In this document: positions 1 through 5,132 of the stretch, piece by piece
Numbering within the stretch: position 1 is the stretch's first letter
Layout: every line of letters starts with the position of its first letter
Source of the DNA: Thermoplasmata archaeon
GTDB taxonomy: Archaea; Thermoplasmatota; Thermoplasmata; Thermoplasmatales; Thermoplasmataceae
NCBI GenBank assembly: GCA_021826785.1
Contig: JAKAYN010000068.1
Span: 1-5,132 of the forward strand
Length of the DNA: 5,132 nt
Reading direction: 5' to 3'
Notes under the pieces: generated by a model
Seen by the model: only the letters and a program-made list of their open reading frames with translations
Told to the model about the DNA's origin: nothing
Databases searched by the model: none
Made by a program: the position numbers and the translations under genes

Positions 1-225
1 GTTGTTCTTGATCTATCAAAGGATGAGGACAACTATGGAGATGCAGATATACCGATGGCAATACTGCCAAAGAGTGGAAAGATCATTTTGCTCCAGCTTG
101 ATGGTGACGTCTCAGAGGAAGAGCTACAGGAGGCCATGGAGATGATGCTCGGGGCAATGAAGAATATATCAAGGATTCAAAAGGAAGCCCTTATGAACAG
201 ATACACAGTAGAGGATGGTGAATAA
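1..225 (+). CDS. rrp41: Exosome complex subunit Rrp41, C-terminal fragment
   Basis: Partial gene cut by the left edge; frame 1 is open from base 1 to a TAA at 223-225 and gives the last 74 residues. Rrp41 is the catalytic RNase PH-like subunit of the archaeal exosome: three Rrp41-Rrp42 pairs form a ring that degrades RNA 3'-to-5' with phosphate and can add tails from nucleoside diphosphates. The fragment carries the family's C-terminal block: a DLSKDEDNYGDADIP segment (visible residues 4-18) whose two aspartates six apart (residues 4 and 10) match the expected active-site acidic residues, then the strand segment ILPKSGKIILLQLDG and a C-terminal helix ending RIQKEAL. The stop lies 2 nt before the rrp42 start, the usual rrp41-rrp42 order in archaea. 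The identification is firm; the N-terminal half, with the phosphate-binding arginines, is outside the window. Confidence 0.93.
   Translation, partial: VVLDLSKDEDNYGDADIPMAILPKSGKIILLQLDGDVSEEELQEAMEMMLGAMKNISRIQKEALMNRYTVEDGE
217..221 (+). promoter_or_regulatory. Ribosome binding site of rrp42
   Basis: GGTGA lies 6 nt before the ATG at 228, inside the last codons of rrp41. It complements the archaeal 16S 3' tail (GATCACCTCC). It supports 228 as the start rather than the in-frame ATGs at 234 and 243, and suggests that ribosomes finishing rrp41 reinitiate on rrp42. Confidence 0.6.
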
Positions 226-227
226 AA

Positions 228-1010
228 ATGCCGATGGACACAATGGCAGTTATATCAGGTTTAAAAAGGGATATGATCATAAATAATATAAAGAGAGGTA
301 AAAGGCTTGATGGCCGTGGTCTAAACGATTTCAGGGAGATAAAAATATTTGAGAATTATATACCAAAGGCATCAGGCTCGGCAATGGTAGAGCTTGGAAA
401 GACAAAGGTTGTTGCCGGCGTTAAAATAGAGGAGGGTGAACCATTTCCTGACACACCCGATCAAGGTGTTATGGCACTTAACATAGAGATGCTTCCAATG
501 GCATTCCCAACCTTTGAGGCCGGGCCACCAGGTGAGGAGGCAATAGAATACTCAAGGGTTGTTGACCGCGGCATACGTGAAAGCAGGATGATAGATGTAT
601 CAAAGCTTGTAATAGAGCCTGGTGAAAAGGTCTGGATGGTTTTCATAGATATTGATATAATAAATTATGCTGGCAATATTATAGATGCATCGACAATTGC
701 GGCAGTAGCCGCACTTAGAAATGCCATAGTACCTGCATCAAAGATCGGTGGTGAGGACTTTAAGCTTCCCGTAAATGCAAATCCCGTCTCTGTTACAATG
801 GCGAAGATAGGCGACGAGCTTGTTATAGATCCGGATCTTGAGGAGGAACAGGTTTCAAACGGTAGAATAACAATAACAATGGCAGAGGATAATCATATAC
901 ACGCAATACAAAAGGGTGACGTTGGCGAGTTTTCGATGGATGATATAAGAAAAGCTATAAAAGCATCAAGAGATACAGGTAACAAGATTAGATTCCAGTA
1001 TTTTAGGTGA
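228..1010 (+). CDS. rrp42: Exosome complex subunit Rrp42
   Basis: 260 residues, the normal length for archaeal Rrp42. It is the non-catalytic RNase PH-like partner of Rrp41 in the exosome ring; in characterised archaeal exosomes it shapes the active site and binds RNA while Rrp41 does the chemistry. Visible family marks are KRLDGRGLNDFREIKI (residues 25-40), the strand pair GSAMVELGKTKVVAGVK (50-66), the RGIRESRMIDVSKL stretch (114-127), a DIDIINYAGNIIDA segment (141-154) and DPDLEEE (201-207) followed by a C-terminal helical tail. The start at 228 is chosen because of the GGTGA site and its place 2 nt after the rrp41 stop. Its stop at 1008-1010 overlaps the ribosome binding site of rpl37ae. 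Leucine is coded mostly by CTT (9 of 11) with one TTA, a pattern shared with other presumably highly expressed genes here. Confidence 0.97.
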   Translation: MPMDTMAVISGLKRDMIINNIKRGKRLDGRGLNDFREIKIFENYIPKASGSAMVELGKTKVVAGVKIEEGEPFPDTPDQGVMALNIEMLPMAFPTFEAGPPGEEAIEYSRVVDRGIRESRMIDVSKLVIEPGEKVWMVFIDIDIINYAGNIIDASTIAAVAALRNAIVPASKIGGEDFKLPVNANPVSVTMAKIGDELVIDPDLEEEQVSNGRITITMAEDNHIHAIQKGDVGEFSMDDIRKAIKASRDTGNKIRFQYFR

Positions 1011-1011
1011 T
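1006..1011 (+). promoter_or_regulatory. Ribosome binding site of rpl37ae, overlapping the rrp42 stop
   Basis: GGTGAT is a full match to the core archaeal anti-Shine-Dalgarno complement and lies 4 nt before the ATG at 1016. Its TGA is also the stop codon of rrp42, so a ribosome terminating on rrp42 stands on the initiation site of the next gene. This points to translational coupling and fixes the rpl37ae start. Confidence 0.6.
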
Positions 1012-1015
1012 GTAA

Positions 1016-1273
1016 ATGGCAAAGCATACGGTAAAGGTTGGTGTTGCAGGCCGTTTCGGTCCAAGGTATGGTGTAACCGTTAGAAAGGAATGGGCAAAGT
1101 ATTATGTTCAGAAGAAGGCATACTATGTGTGCCCGAAATGCAAGCAGAAAAAGGTAAGGCGCATAGCCAATGGCATATGGGAGTGCAAGCACTGCTCATA
1201 CAAGTTTGCCGGTGGATCATACAATCCAGAGTACAGCGCCGAGATAGTAAAGGAGGTTGCAGGAAATGTATAA
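1016..1273 (+). CDS. rpl37ae: 50S ribosomal protein L37Ae (eL43)
   Basis: 85 residues, typical for the family. It is a small zinc-ribbon protein of the large ribosomal subunit. The N-terminus has the family signature [16 protein letters not shown] (residues 9-24), followed by a four-cysteine zinc ribbon: C39 and C42 in CPKC, C57 and C60 in CKHC, with a basic patch KQKKVRR between them. The C-terminus, KFAGGSYNP (63-71), is also characteristic. It follows rrp42 by 5 nt with a GGTGAT site, and its last codons overlap the rpoP start (ATG at 1266) by 8 nt in another frame. The protein contains no leucine at all, a curiosity likely due to its small size and basic, aromatic-rich make-up. Exosome genes followed by L37Ae and RpoP is a conserved archaeal order. 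Confidence 0.97.
   Translation: MAKHTVKVGVAGRFGPRYGVTVRKEWAKYYVQKKAYYVCPKCKQKKVRRIANGIWECKHCSYKFAGGSYNPEYSAEIVKEVAGNV
1252..1257 (+). promoter_or_regulatory. Ribosome binding site of rpoP
   Basis: GGAGGT, a strong Shine-Dalgarno sequence, lies inside the end of rpl37ae 8 nt before the ATG at 1266. It supports the reality of the short overlapping rpoP gene and its start. Confidence 0.65.
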
Positions 1274-1397
1274 ATGCATAAGGTGTGGCAGACCCCTTGA
1301 GAAATCCTTTGGAACCGCTGATATAGAATGCGAATGTGGTTCCAGGGTCTTTGTAAAGGAGAGACCAAACACGGAAAAAAAGGTAATAGCAAGATAA
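1266..1397 (+). CDS. rpoP: DNA-directed RNA polymerase subunit P (Rpo12)
   Basis: A 43-residue gene, short enough to be missed by size cut-offs. It encodes the archaeal counterpart of eukaryotic Rpb12, a zinc-binding subunit that helps assemble and hold the polymerase core. The protein starts [10 protein letters not shown], giving the first knuckle CxxC (C4, C7); after 14 residues comes [14 protein letters not shown] (residues 21-34), the usual second knuckle and the conserved KERP stretch, then a basic end KKVIAR. It overlaps rpl37ae by 8 nt and ends 1 nt before the pus10 start, and has a strong GGAGGT site. Odd point: the second cysteine pair is CxC (C22, C24), whereas archaeal RpoP and yeast Rpb12, as I recall them, have CxxC, so one residue appears to be missing. 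Position between L37Ae and the next operon genes, plus the ends of the protein, make the identification strong. Confidence 0.92.
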   Translation: MYKCIRCGRPLEKSFGTADIECECGSRVFVKERPNTEKKVIAR

Positions 1398-1398
1398 T

Positions 1399-2532
1399 AT
1401 GGATTTAAAGGATATATTCGATTTAAACCTGTGCCTTAGATGCACAGGCCGTATTTTTGCAGGCGTAGATACAGGTTTAACAAATGAGGAGCGCGGCAAA
1501 AGATTATATTTTGCATACAAATCAATTTACGGTGAAAAGGATATACCGGAAACATGCTATATATGCAACGGTGTTTTCCAGCGCTTTGATGAATTTTTTA
1601 ATATATTAATGTCAAAAATCGGTGATTACGAATTTGGAAGCATTCTTGTCGGTTCAATATTTGATGATTCAATTATCGAAAAGGAAAAGGATATACAGGC
1701 AAGATTTGGCTCAAAGGGCGAGAGCATAAAAAAGGAGTTCAACAGGGAGTTCGGCAAGTATCTATCGAACATTATTAAAAGGCCGTTTTCAAAGGATGCT
1801 GATCTAATCATTGAGGTCGATACCATATATGATAATGTAAATATAATATTAAAGCCGGTTTATATCTATGGTATTTACATAAAAAAATCACGGGATATGT
1901 CACAGACAAGATGGATACATAGAACAGGTGATTCCGTGGAATCAATAATAGGCAAAGAATTAAAGGCCATGACAGGCTGTGAAAATTATTATCTTCATGG
2001 CGCCGGCAGGGAGGATGTTGACGTCATGATGCTGGGCAATGGACGACAGTTCATAATAGAGGCATCAAACCCAAAAGTAAGAAACATAGATTTATCTGAA
2101 CTTCAGCTAAGGGTTAACAGGTCTGGAACCGTATTTATATACAATTTATCATATTCATCAAAGTCTAATGTAAGAAAGATAAAATCTGAAATGCATGATA
2201 AATTATACGTTGCAGAGGTTTCAGGCGACATTCGAAATAATATAAAAAATGCATGCGATTACTTTAATGATATAATAATAGACCAAAGGACACCATTAAG
2301 GGTTATTAATCATCGATCTGATATTGTTAGGCATAAAAAAATAAACTATATTAATATAATAAGTATAATGAATGAAAGGGCTATATTAAAGATACGTGCT
2401 GAGGCCGGAACATATATAAAGGAGCTTGTAACCGGTGATAATGGTAGAACAAATCCAAGCCTGTCATCTGTTTACGGTTCCGGTTTGCAGGTATCCAGCC
2501 TTGATGTAATAAAGATATACAGGGATGATTAA
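1399..2532 (+). CDS. pus10: tRNA pseudouridine synthase Pus10
   Basis: 377 residues, near the usual archaeal length. Pus10 converts uridine 54 and/or 55 of the tRNA T-loop to pseudouridine in archaea, a job done by TruB in bacteria. The N-terminal part has two cysteine pairs expected to bind zinc, LCLRC (C12, C15) and CYIC (C53, C56), within the THUMP-containing accessory domain. The catalytic domain follows: TRWIHRTGDSVE (170-181), then GAGREDVDVMMLGNGRQF (201-218), where D206 of the RED motif is the expected catalytic aspartate, QRTPLRVINHRS (296-307), and the C-terminal AGTYIKELVTGDNGRTNPSL (336-355). The start lies 1 nt after the rpoP stop; only a weak GGTAAT is upstream, so coupling to rpoP is likely. 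Its end overlaps the longest possible rpl21e frame. Leucine is coded heavily by TTA (12 codons), unlike rrp42, consistent with lower expression. Confidence 0.96.
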   Translation: MDLKDIFDLNLCLRCTGRIFAGVDTGLTNEERGKRLYFAYKSIYGEKDIPETCYICNGVFQRFDEFFNILMSKIGDYEFGSILVGSIFDDSIIEKEKDIQARFGSKGESIKKEFNREFGKYLSNIIKRPFSKDADLIIEVDTIYDNVNIILKPVYIYGIYIKKSRDMSQTRWIHRTGDSVESIIGKELKAMTGCENYYLHGAGREDVDVMMLGNGRQFIIEASNPKVRNIDLSELQLRVNRSGTVFIYNLSYSSKSNVRKIKSEMHDKLYVAEVSGDIRNNIKNACDYFNDIIIDQRTPLRVINHRSDIVRHKKINYINIISIMNERAILKIRAEAGTYIKELVTGDNGRTNPSLSSVYGSGLQVSSLDVIKIYRDD

Positions 2533-2533
2533 A

Positions 2534-2827
2534 ATGACAAAGATGTCTAAGGGTCCGAGATCAGGTTCAAGAATGGTGATGAAAAAATCGATAAAGAATA
2601 AGGGTATGCCAAAGGTAAATGATATGATGAAAACGTTTAATATTGGTGACAGGGCAGCTATAGTGATAAATTCTGCCGTTCCTAATGGTATGCCCCATCA
2701 TGATTTCCAAGGCATTACTGGCGTTATAACTGGCATGCAGGGTAGCTGTTACATACTTTCATTTAAGATAGGCCATGTGGAAAAGAAGGTTATAGCCGCA
2801 CCTGTGCATCTCAGGAAGGTCCAGTAA
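2534..2827 (+). CDS. rpl21e: 50S ribosomal protein L21e (eL21)
   Basis: 97 residues from the ATG at 2534. It is a large-subunit ribosomal protein with an SH3-like barrel. The family signature KGPRSGSR is at residues 6-13, the core NIGDRAAIVINSAVPNGMPH at 36-55 leads into FQGITGVITG (58-67), and the end KVIAAPVHLRKVQ (85-97) is typical. Start choice: an ATG at 2525 would extend the protein by three residues (MIK) and overlap pus10, but it has no spaced binding site. The ATG at 2534 sits 1 nt after the pus10 stop with a weak GATGAT 4 nt upstream, echoing the layout at rpl37ae. An ATG at 2543 is a further, less likely choice. The gene abuts rpoF with no gap. The L21e-RpoF pair is conserved across archaea. 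Confidence 0.95.
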   Translation: MTKMSKGPRSGSRMVMKKSIKNKGMPKVNDMMKTFNIGDRAAIVINSAVPNGMPHHDFQGITGVITGMQGSCYILSFKIGHVEKKVIAAPVHLRKVQ

Positions 2828-3136
2828 ATGAAGATAAAATACATAACGAACATAGAGGTTTATAGGAATCTTACATCAAGGGAAGAGCGCAGCGATATTG
2901 AAAATGCGGAGCTGTCATACATTGAGAACTTCATAAAGATCAATCCATCAACAGACATAGAGTCAATAAGAAATAATATAATAAAGATATCTAACCTTTC
3001 AGATGAGGTTGCGTCAAAAATAATAGATATTATGCCAATGACAAAAGAGGAGCTAACGGCAATATTATCATCATATAATATAATGCCTGATGATAATGTT
3101 ATAGAAAGCATTCTTGATTATATAAAGGGATTATAG
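2828..3136 (+). CDS. rpoF: DNA-directed RNA polymerase subunit F (Rpo4)
   Basis: 102 residues, normal for archaeal Rpo4, the counterpart of eukaryotic Rpb4. With Rpo7 (RpoE) it forms the stalk that projects from the polymerase and binds emerging RNA. The protein has a short N-terminal part that docks on Rpo7 (about residues 1-20), a helical middle rich in acidic and polar residues, and the HRDC-like C-terminal helical domain with the family motif IMPMTKEELTAIL (68-80). There are no cysteines or membrane segments. The ATG follows the rpl21e TAA directly, and AGGT (2817-2820) lies 7 nt upstream as binding site. The next gene starts 2 nt after its stop. Sequence in this family is weakly conserved; the L21e-RpoF-DUF655 order adds strong support. 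Confidence 0.93.
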   Translation: MKIKYITNIEVYRNLTSREERSDIENAELSYIENFIKINPSTDIESIRNNIIKISNLSDEVASKIIDIMPMTKEELTAILSSYNIMPDDNVIESILDYIKGL

Positions 3137-3138
3137 TT

Positions 3139-3690
3139 ATGGAAGAGTATGCTTACGTTCTGGACTATCTTCCACAGGGTAGGCCAGATGAGAGAAATTT
3201 TAGATCACAGCAGCCACTCATACTTGCCATAGGGGAGGACGAGTTTAAGCTGCTCGAAATCATCGCGAATCCGAACGCGGTTGTAACAATAGGTGACAGA
3301 ATATACATAGGCAAGGATCAGCAGAAGAGGGATAAGATAATATCAATAAAGCGCAGGATAACATATAAAGAGCTTACAAGCGCTGCAATCAGTGAATTGC
3401 CTTATATAATAGAGGATATAATAGACAAGAATCCGCAAAAGTTCGTTGATTTTTTTAATAAATCAGAGCCTATAAACTCAAGGCTGCACACACTGGAACT
3501 GCTCCCAGGCCTTGGCAATAAGAGCATGTGGAGCATCCTCGAGGAACGAAAAAAGAAGCCATTTGAAAGCTTTGATGATATCTCTGAAAGGGTAAAAAGC
3601 GTTCACAATCCAAAGAAGATGATTGTTAACAGGATACTCGATGAGCTTCAAAACAGGTACGAAAAATACAAGCTCTTTGTTGCAAAATGA
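3139..3690 (+). CDS. DUF655 family protein (putative nucleic-acid-binding, HhH)
   Basis: 183 residues, typical of the archaeal DUF655 family, whose function is not known to me. The N-terminal part (about 1-70) begins EEYAYVLDYLPQGRP and is strand-rich, consistent with the OB-like barrel proposed for this family; residues 50-71 (ending SIKRR) look like a basic strand region. A helical linker follows, and the C-terminal part holds a helix-hairpin-helix segment, TLELLPGLGNKSMWSILEER (118-137), with the PGLGNK hairpin at 123-128 and a trailing PFESFDDISERV. These domains suggest RNA or DNA binding. The gene lies between rpoF and ksgA, as in many archaea, so a role in ribosome maturation or transcription is a reasonable inference, not shown. 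Of 17 leucine codons none is TTA, so its codon use resembles the highly expressed genes here. AGGGATT lies upstream as a likely binding site. The last codons overlap ksgA (ATGA). Confidence 0.92.
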   Translation: MEEYAYVLDYLPQGRPDERNFRSQQPLILAIGEDEFKLLEIIANPNAVVTIGDRIYIGKDQQKRDKIISIKRRITYKELTSAAISELPYIIEDIIDKNPQKFVDFFNKSEPINSRLHTLELLPGLGNKSMWSILEERKKKPFESFDDISERVKSVHNPKKMIVNRILDELQNRYEKYKLFVAK

Positions 3691-4409
3691 ATTTCTCAAA
3701 GAAGTACGGCCAGGTTTTTTTAAGAAATTTAAACATCGCAAGAAAGGAGATAGAACTTTTAGATTTATTAAAGGGTGAAAATGTTCTTGAAATCGGGCCT
3801 GGCCATGGTATTTTAACGTCACTTTTAATGGAGCATGATGTGAATCTAACCGTTATTGAACCGGATCATAGATTTTACAATGAGCTTACATCAAGATTTT
3901 CTGGTCCGAATTTTAATGCAATAAAGGAAAGCTTTCTTAATATAAAGCCAGGCTACTATGATAAAATCATAGGAAACATACCTTATAACATTTCATCGAA
4001 GATCATATTTAAATTGTACGATTTTGATTTTAAAATAGCAGTTCTCATGGTTCAAAAGGAATTTGCAGACAGGCTTGTTGCAAATCCAGGAAATAAAAAT
4101 TATTCAAGATTAAGCGCATCTGCAAAGTTGCGCTTTGATATAAATAAAATAATGGACGTTTCACGAAGGAACTTTTCACCTGTGCCGGAAATCGATTCAT
4201 CGATTATTACCTTAAAGAAAAATAATAAAGATATTATATGCAATCCAGACGATATTATAAAAATTGCATTTTCAATGAGAAGAAAAAAGATATCAAGCAT
4301 ATTTAATTATAAAGGCCCTTTAGGTGATAAAAGGCCTGAGGAACTAAGCCCAGAGGATTTCATTGACCTTTGCTGTTATCTTTTCCCTGAGCGTTGCCAA
4401 GATTCCTAA
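3687..4409 (+). CDS. rsmA: 16S rRNA adenine N6,N6-dimethyltransferase KsgA/RsmA (Dim1)
   Basis: 240 residues, somewhat short for a family often near 265-275. It transfers four methyl groups from S-adenosylmethionine to two adjacent adenosines in the 3'-terminal helix of 16S rRNA, a late step of small-subunit assembly. Visible marks: KKYGQVFLRNLNIA (5-18), SAM-binding motif I LEIGPGHGILT (34-44), acidic VIEPD (56-60), the catalytic IGNIPYNISSKI (95-106; NIPY for the common NLPY), VQKEFADRLVANPGNKNYSRL (about 122-142), FSPVPEIDSSII (163-174) and the C-terminal AFSMRRKKI (194-202). The start ATG shares ATGA with the DUF655 stop and has no clear binding site, so translation is probably coupled. 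Leucine is often TTA (10 of 23), the opposite of DUF655. The 3' end overlaps the convergent SPFH gene by 50 bp. Confidence 0.96.
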   Translation: MNFSKKYGQVFLRNLNIARKEIELLDLLKGENVLEIGPGHGILTSLLMEHDVNLTVIEPDHRFYNELTSRFSGPNFNAIKESFLNIKPGYYDKIIGNIPYNISSKIIFKLYDFDFKIAVLMVQKEFADRLVANPGNKNYSRLSASAKLRFDINKIMDVSRRNFSPVPEIDSSIITLKKNNKDIICNPDDIIKIAFSMRRKKISSIFNYKGPLGDKRPEELSPEDFIDLCCYLFPERCQDS

Positions 4410-5132
4410 GTGCCGTTGCCGTGTAAAATGATGATAAATCGCCTGCAACAGGTGTCATTTGAGGAACCATTATTATTGTGCCCTTACCCTCAAGGCCGAT
4501 CTGGTATATTATATCCATCCATCTTAACTGAAACGCTGTAGGATCGTTTCTATACTGCTGGCCAGCCTCTATCATCTTGCTGGCAGCCTCGACCTCGGCC
4601 TGTGCCAATGTTACCCTGGATCTTCTCTCCCTCTCAGCAGCGGCCTGTCTTGACATGGCATCCTGAAGATTCTGTGGTACCAGAACATCTCTTATTTCAA
4701 CGGATGAGACCTTTACACCCCAGTGCTCTGTCTTTTCATCTATGATCTCGCGCGCAGCCTCCCCGATTTTTTCCCTTTCTGATAGTATTTCATCAAAATT
4801 GTATTTTCCTATTACCTCTCTAAGTGTCGTCTGTGCCGCAAGCTGTGTTGCTGTACCGTAGTTCTCAACGTTGAGCACTGCCTTGTCAGGGTCTATTACC
4901 TGAAAGTACATAACGGCATCAACATTTATTGGCACATTATCCCTTGTAAAAGTTGATTCAGTCTTAAATGCCACCGGCTGTATCCTTGTTGATATAACAA
5001 CGGCTATCCTGCTTATTATTGGCGTCACATAAACCAATCCTGGACCCTTCATACCTGTGTATCTGCCAAGCGTTAAAACAGGTGCCCTCTGCCATTCCTT
5101 TAAAACATGTATTCCTGATAGGAGGAATATTA
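4360..5132 (-). CDS. Stomatin/prohibitin-like SPFH domain protein, 5' end outside window
   Basis: The frame is open from the right edge to a TGA at 4360-4362, giving 256 visible residues; the ATG at 5052 is internal, because family sequence continues upstream of it. The visible start IFLLSGIHVLKEWQRAPV is the end of an N-terminal membrane segment and the stomatin entry motif, followed by LGRYTGMKGPGLVYVTPII (visible 21-39). The SPFH core runs to about residue 155 (TRDNVPINVDAVMYFQV; IRDVLVPQNLQDAM), then an alanine/glutamate-rich coiled coil from about 159 to 190, a short hydrophobic GTIIMVPQ (217-224) and a polar tail. Such proteins oligomerise at the membrane and organise lipid domains, often with an NfeD-type partner protease; no partner is visible here. 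It is convergent with ksgA, so it belongs to a separate transcription unit. Family assignment is firm, cellular role inferred. Confidence 0.94.
   Translation of the reverse strand, partial: IFLLSGIHVLKEWQRAPVLTLGRYTGMKGPGLVYVTPIISRIAVVISTRIQPVAFKTESTFTRDNVPINVDAVMYFQVIDPDKAVLNVENYGTATQLAAQTTLREVIGKYNFDEILSEREKIGEAAREIIDEKTEHWGVKVSSVEIRDVLVPQNLQDAMSRQAAAERERRSRVTLAQAEVEAASKMIEAGQQYRNDPTAFQLRWMDIIYQIGLEGKGTIIMVPQMTPVAGDLSSFYTATALRNLGNAQGKDNSKGQ

Noticed and set aside
1080..1520. A 146-codon open frame on the minus strand across rpl37ae, rpoP and the start of pus10.
   Set aside because: It is antisense to three well-supported genes, has no family features, and its cysteine/serine-rich make-up is what a reverse reading of these genes gives.
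2347..2358. A perfect 12-bp palindrome, TATATTAATATA, within pus10.
   Set aside because: It lies in an AT-rich coding stretch where such palindromes arise by chance, is about 175 bp before the next gene, and has no BRE-like element or paired copy nearby.
2500..2520. A/T-rich stretch before rpl21e as an internal archaeal promoter (TATA-like).
   Set aside because: There is no convincing TTTATA core or purine-rich BRE, and the sequence is explained as the end of pus10; mapped transcription starts would be needed.
3447..3463. T7 tract followed by AATAAAT inside the DUF655 gene as a terminator or promoter for ksgA.
   Set aside because: It codes DFFNKS in a well-conserved frame, is over 200 bp before ksgA, and nothing else supports a regulatory role.
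4439..4460. Possible small hairpin (CCTG-CAA-CAGG) downstream of ksgA as a terminator.
   Set aside because: The stem has only four or five pairs, is not followed by a T run, and lies inside the SPFH coding region; archaeal termination depends on T-rich tracts rather than such stems.
5050..5052. ATG at 5052 (minus strand) as the start of the SPFH gene.
   Set aside because: The frame stays open to the window edge and the upstream residues (HVLKEWQRAPVLTLGRYTG) are clear stomatin-family sequence, so this methionine is internal.

Overview
The window comes from an AT-rich archaeal genome and is almost entirely coding. Every gene is of archaeal/eukaryal information-processing type (exosome ring subunits, eL43 (L37Ae), eL21, the RNA polymerase small subunits P and F, Pus10, DUF655, a KsgA/Dim1 methylase). 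Codon use is rich in AUA (Ile) and AGG/AGA (Arg), and several starts are preceded by GGTGA-type ribosome binding sites. Low G+C, one-nucleotide gene gaps and the protein features suggest Thermoplasmatales, perhaps a Picrophilus- or Ferroplasma-like organism. The lineage is an inference from style, not a database match.

Layout: nine genes on the + strand form one tightly packed array from base 1 to 4409: rrp41 (3' end only), rrp42, rpl37ae, rpoP, pus10, rpl21e, rpoF, a DUF655 gene and rsmA/ksgA. Intergenic gaps are 0 to 5 nt, or the genes overlap by 4 to 8 nt, so they are most simply read as one polycistronic unit. On the opposite strand, a stomatin/prohibitin (SPFH) family gene enters from the right edge and ends at 4360. 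Its 3' end overlaps the 3' end of ksgA by 50 bp. No stretch over 300 bases lacks a gene.

How the genes work together: Rrp41 and Rrp42 form the hexameric RNase PH-like ring of the RNA exosome, which degrades and tails RNA. eL43 and eL21 are 50S proteins. RpoP (Rpo12) and RpoF (Rpo4) are RNA polymerase subunits. Pus10 makes pseudouridines in the T-loop of tRNA, and KsgA dimethylates adenosines near the 3' end of 16S rRNA. DUF655 is uncharacterised but is a steady member of this neighbourhood in archaea. The array looks like a direct join between two conserved archaeal clusters: the exosome-L37Ae-RpoP cluster and the Pus10-L21e-RpoF-DUF655-KsgA cluster.

I saw no mobile element, CRISPR array, tRNA, rRNA or defence system, and I do not think the window holds a new system. 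The points most worth a second look are the CxC (rather than CxxC) second zinc knuckle in RpoP, the uncharacterised DUF655 protein with codon use like a highly expressed gene, the one-nucleotide join of the two clusters, and the convergent coding overlap at ksgA/SPFH.
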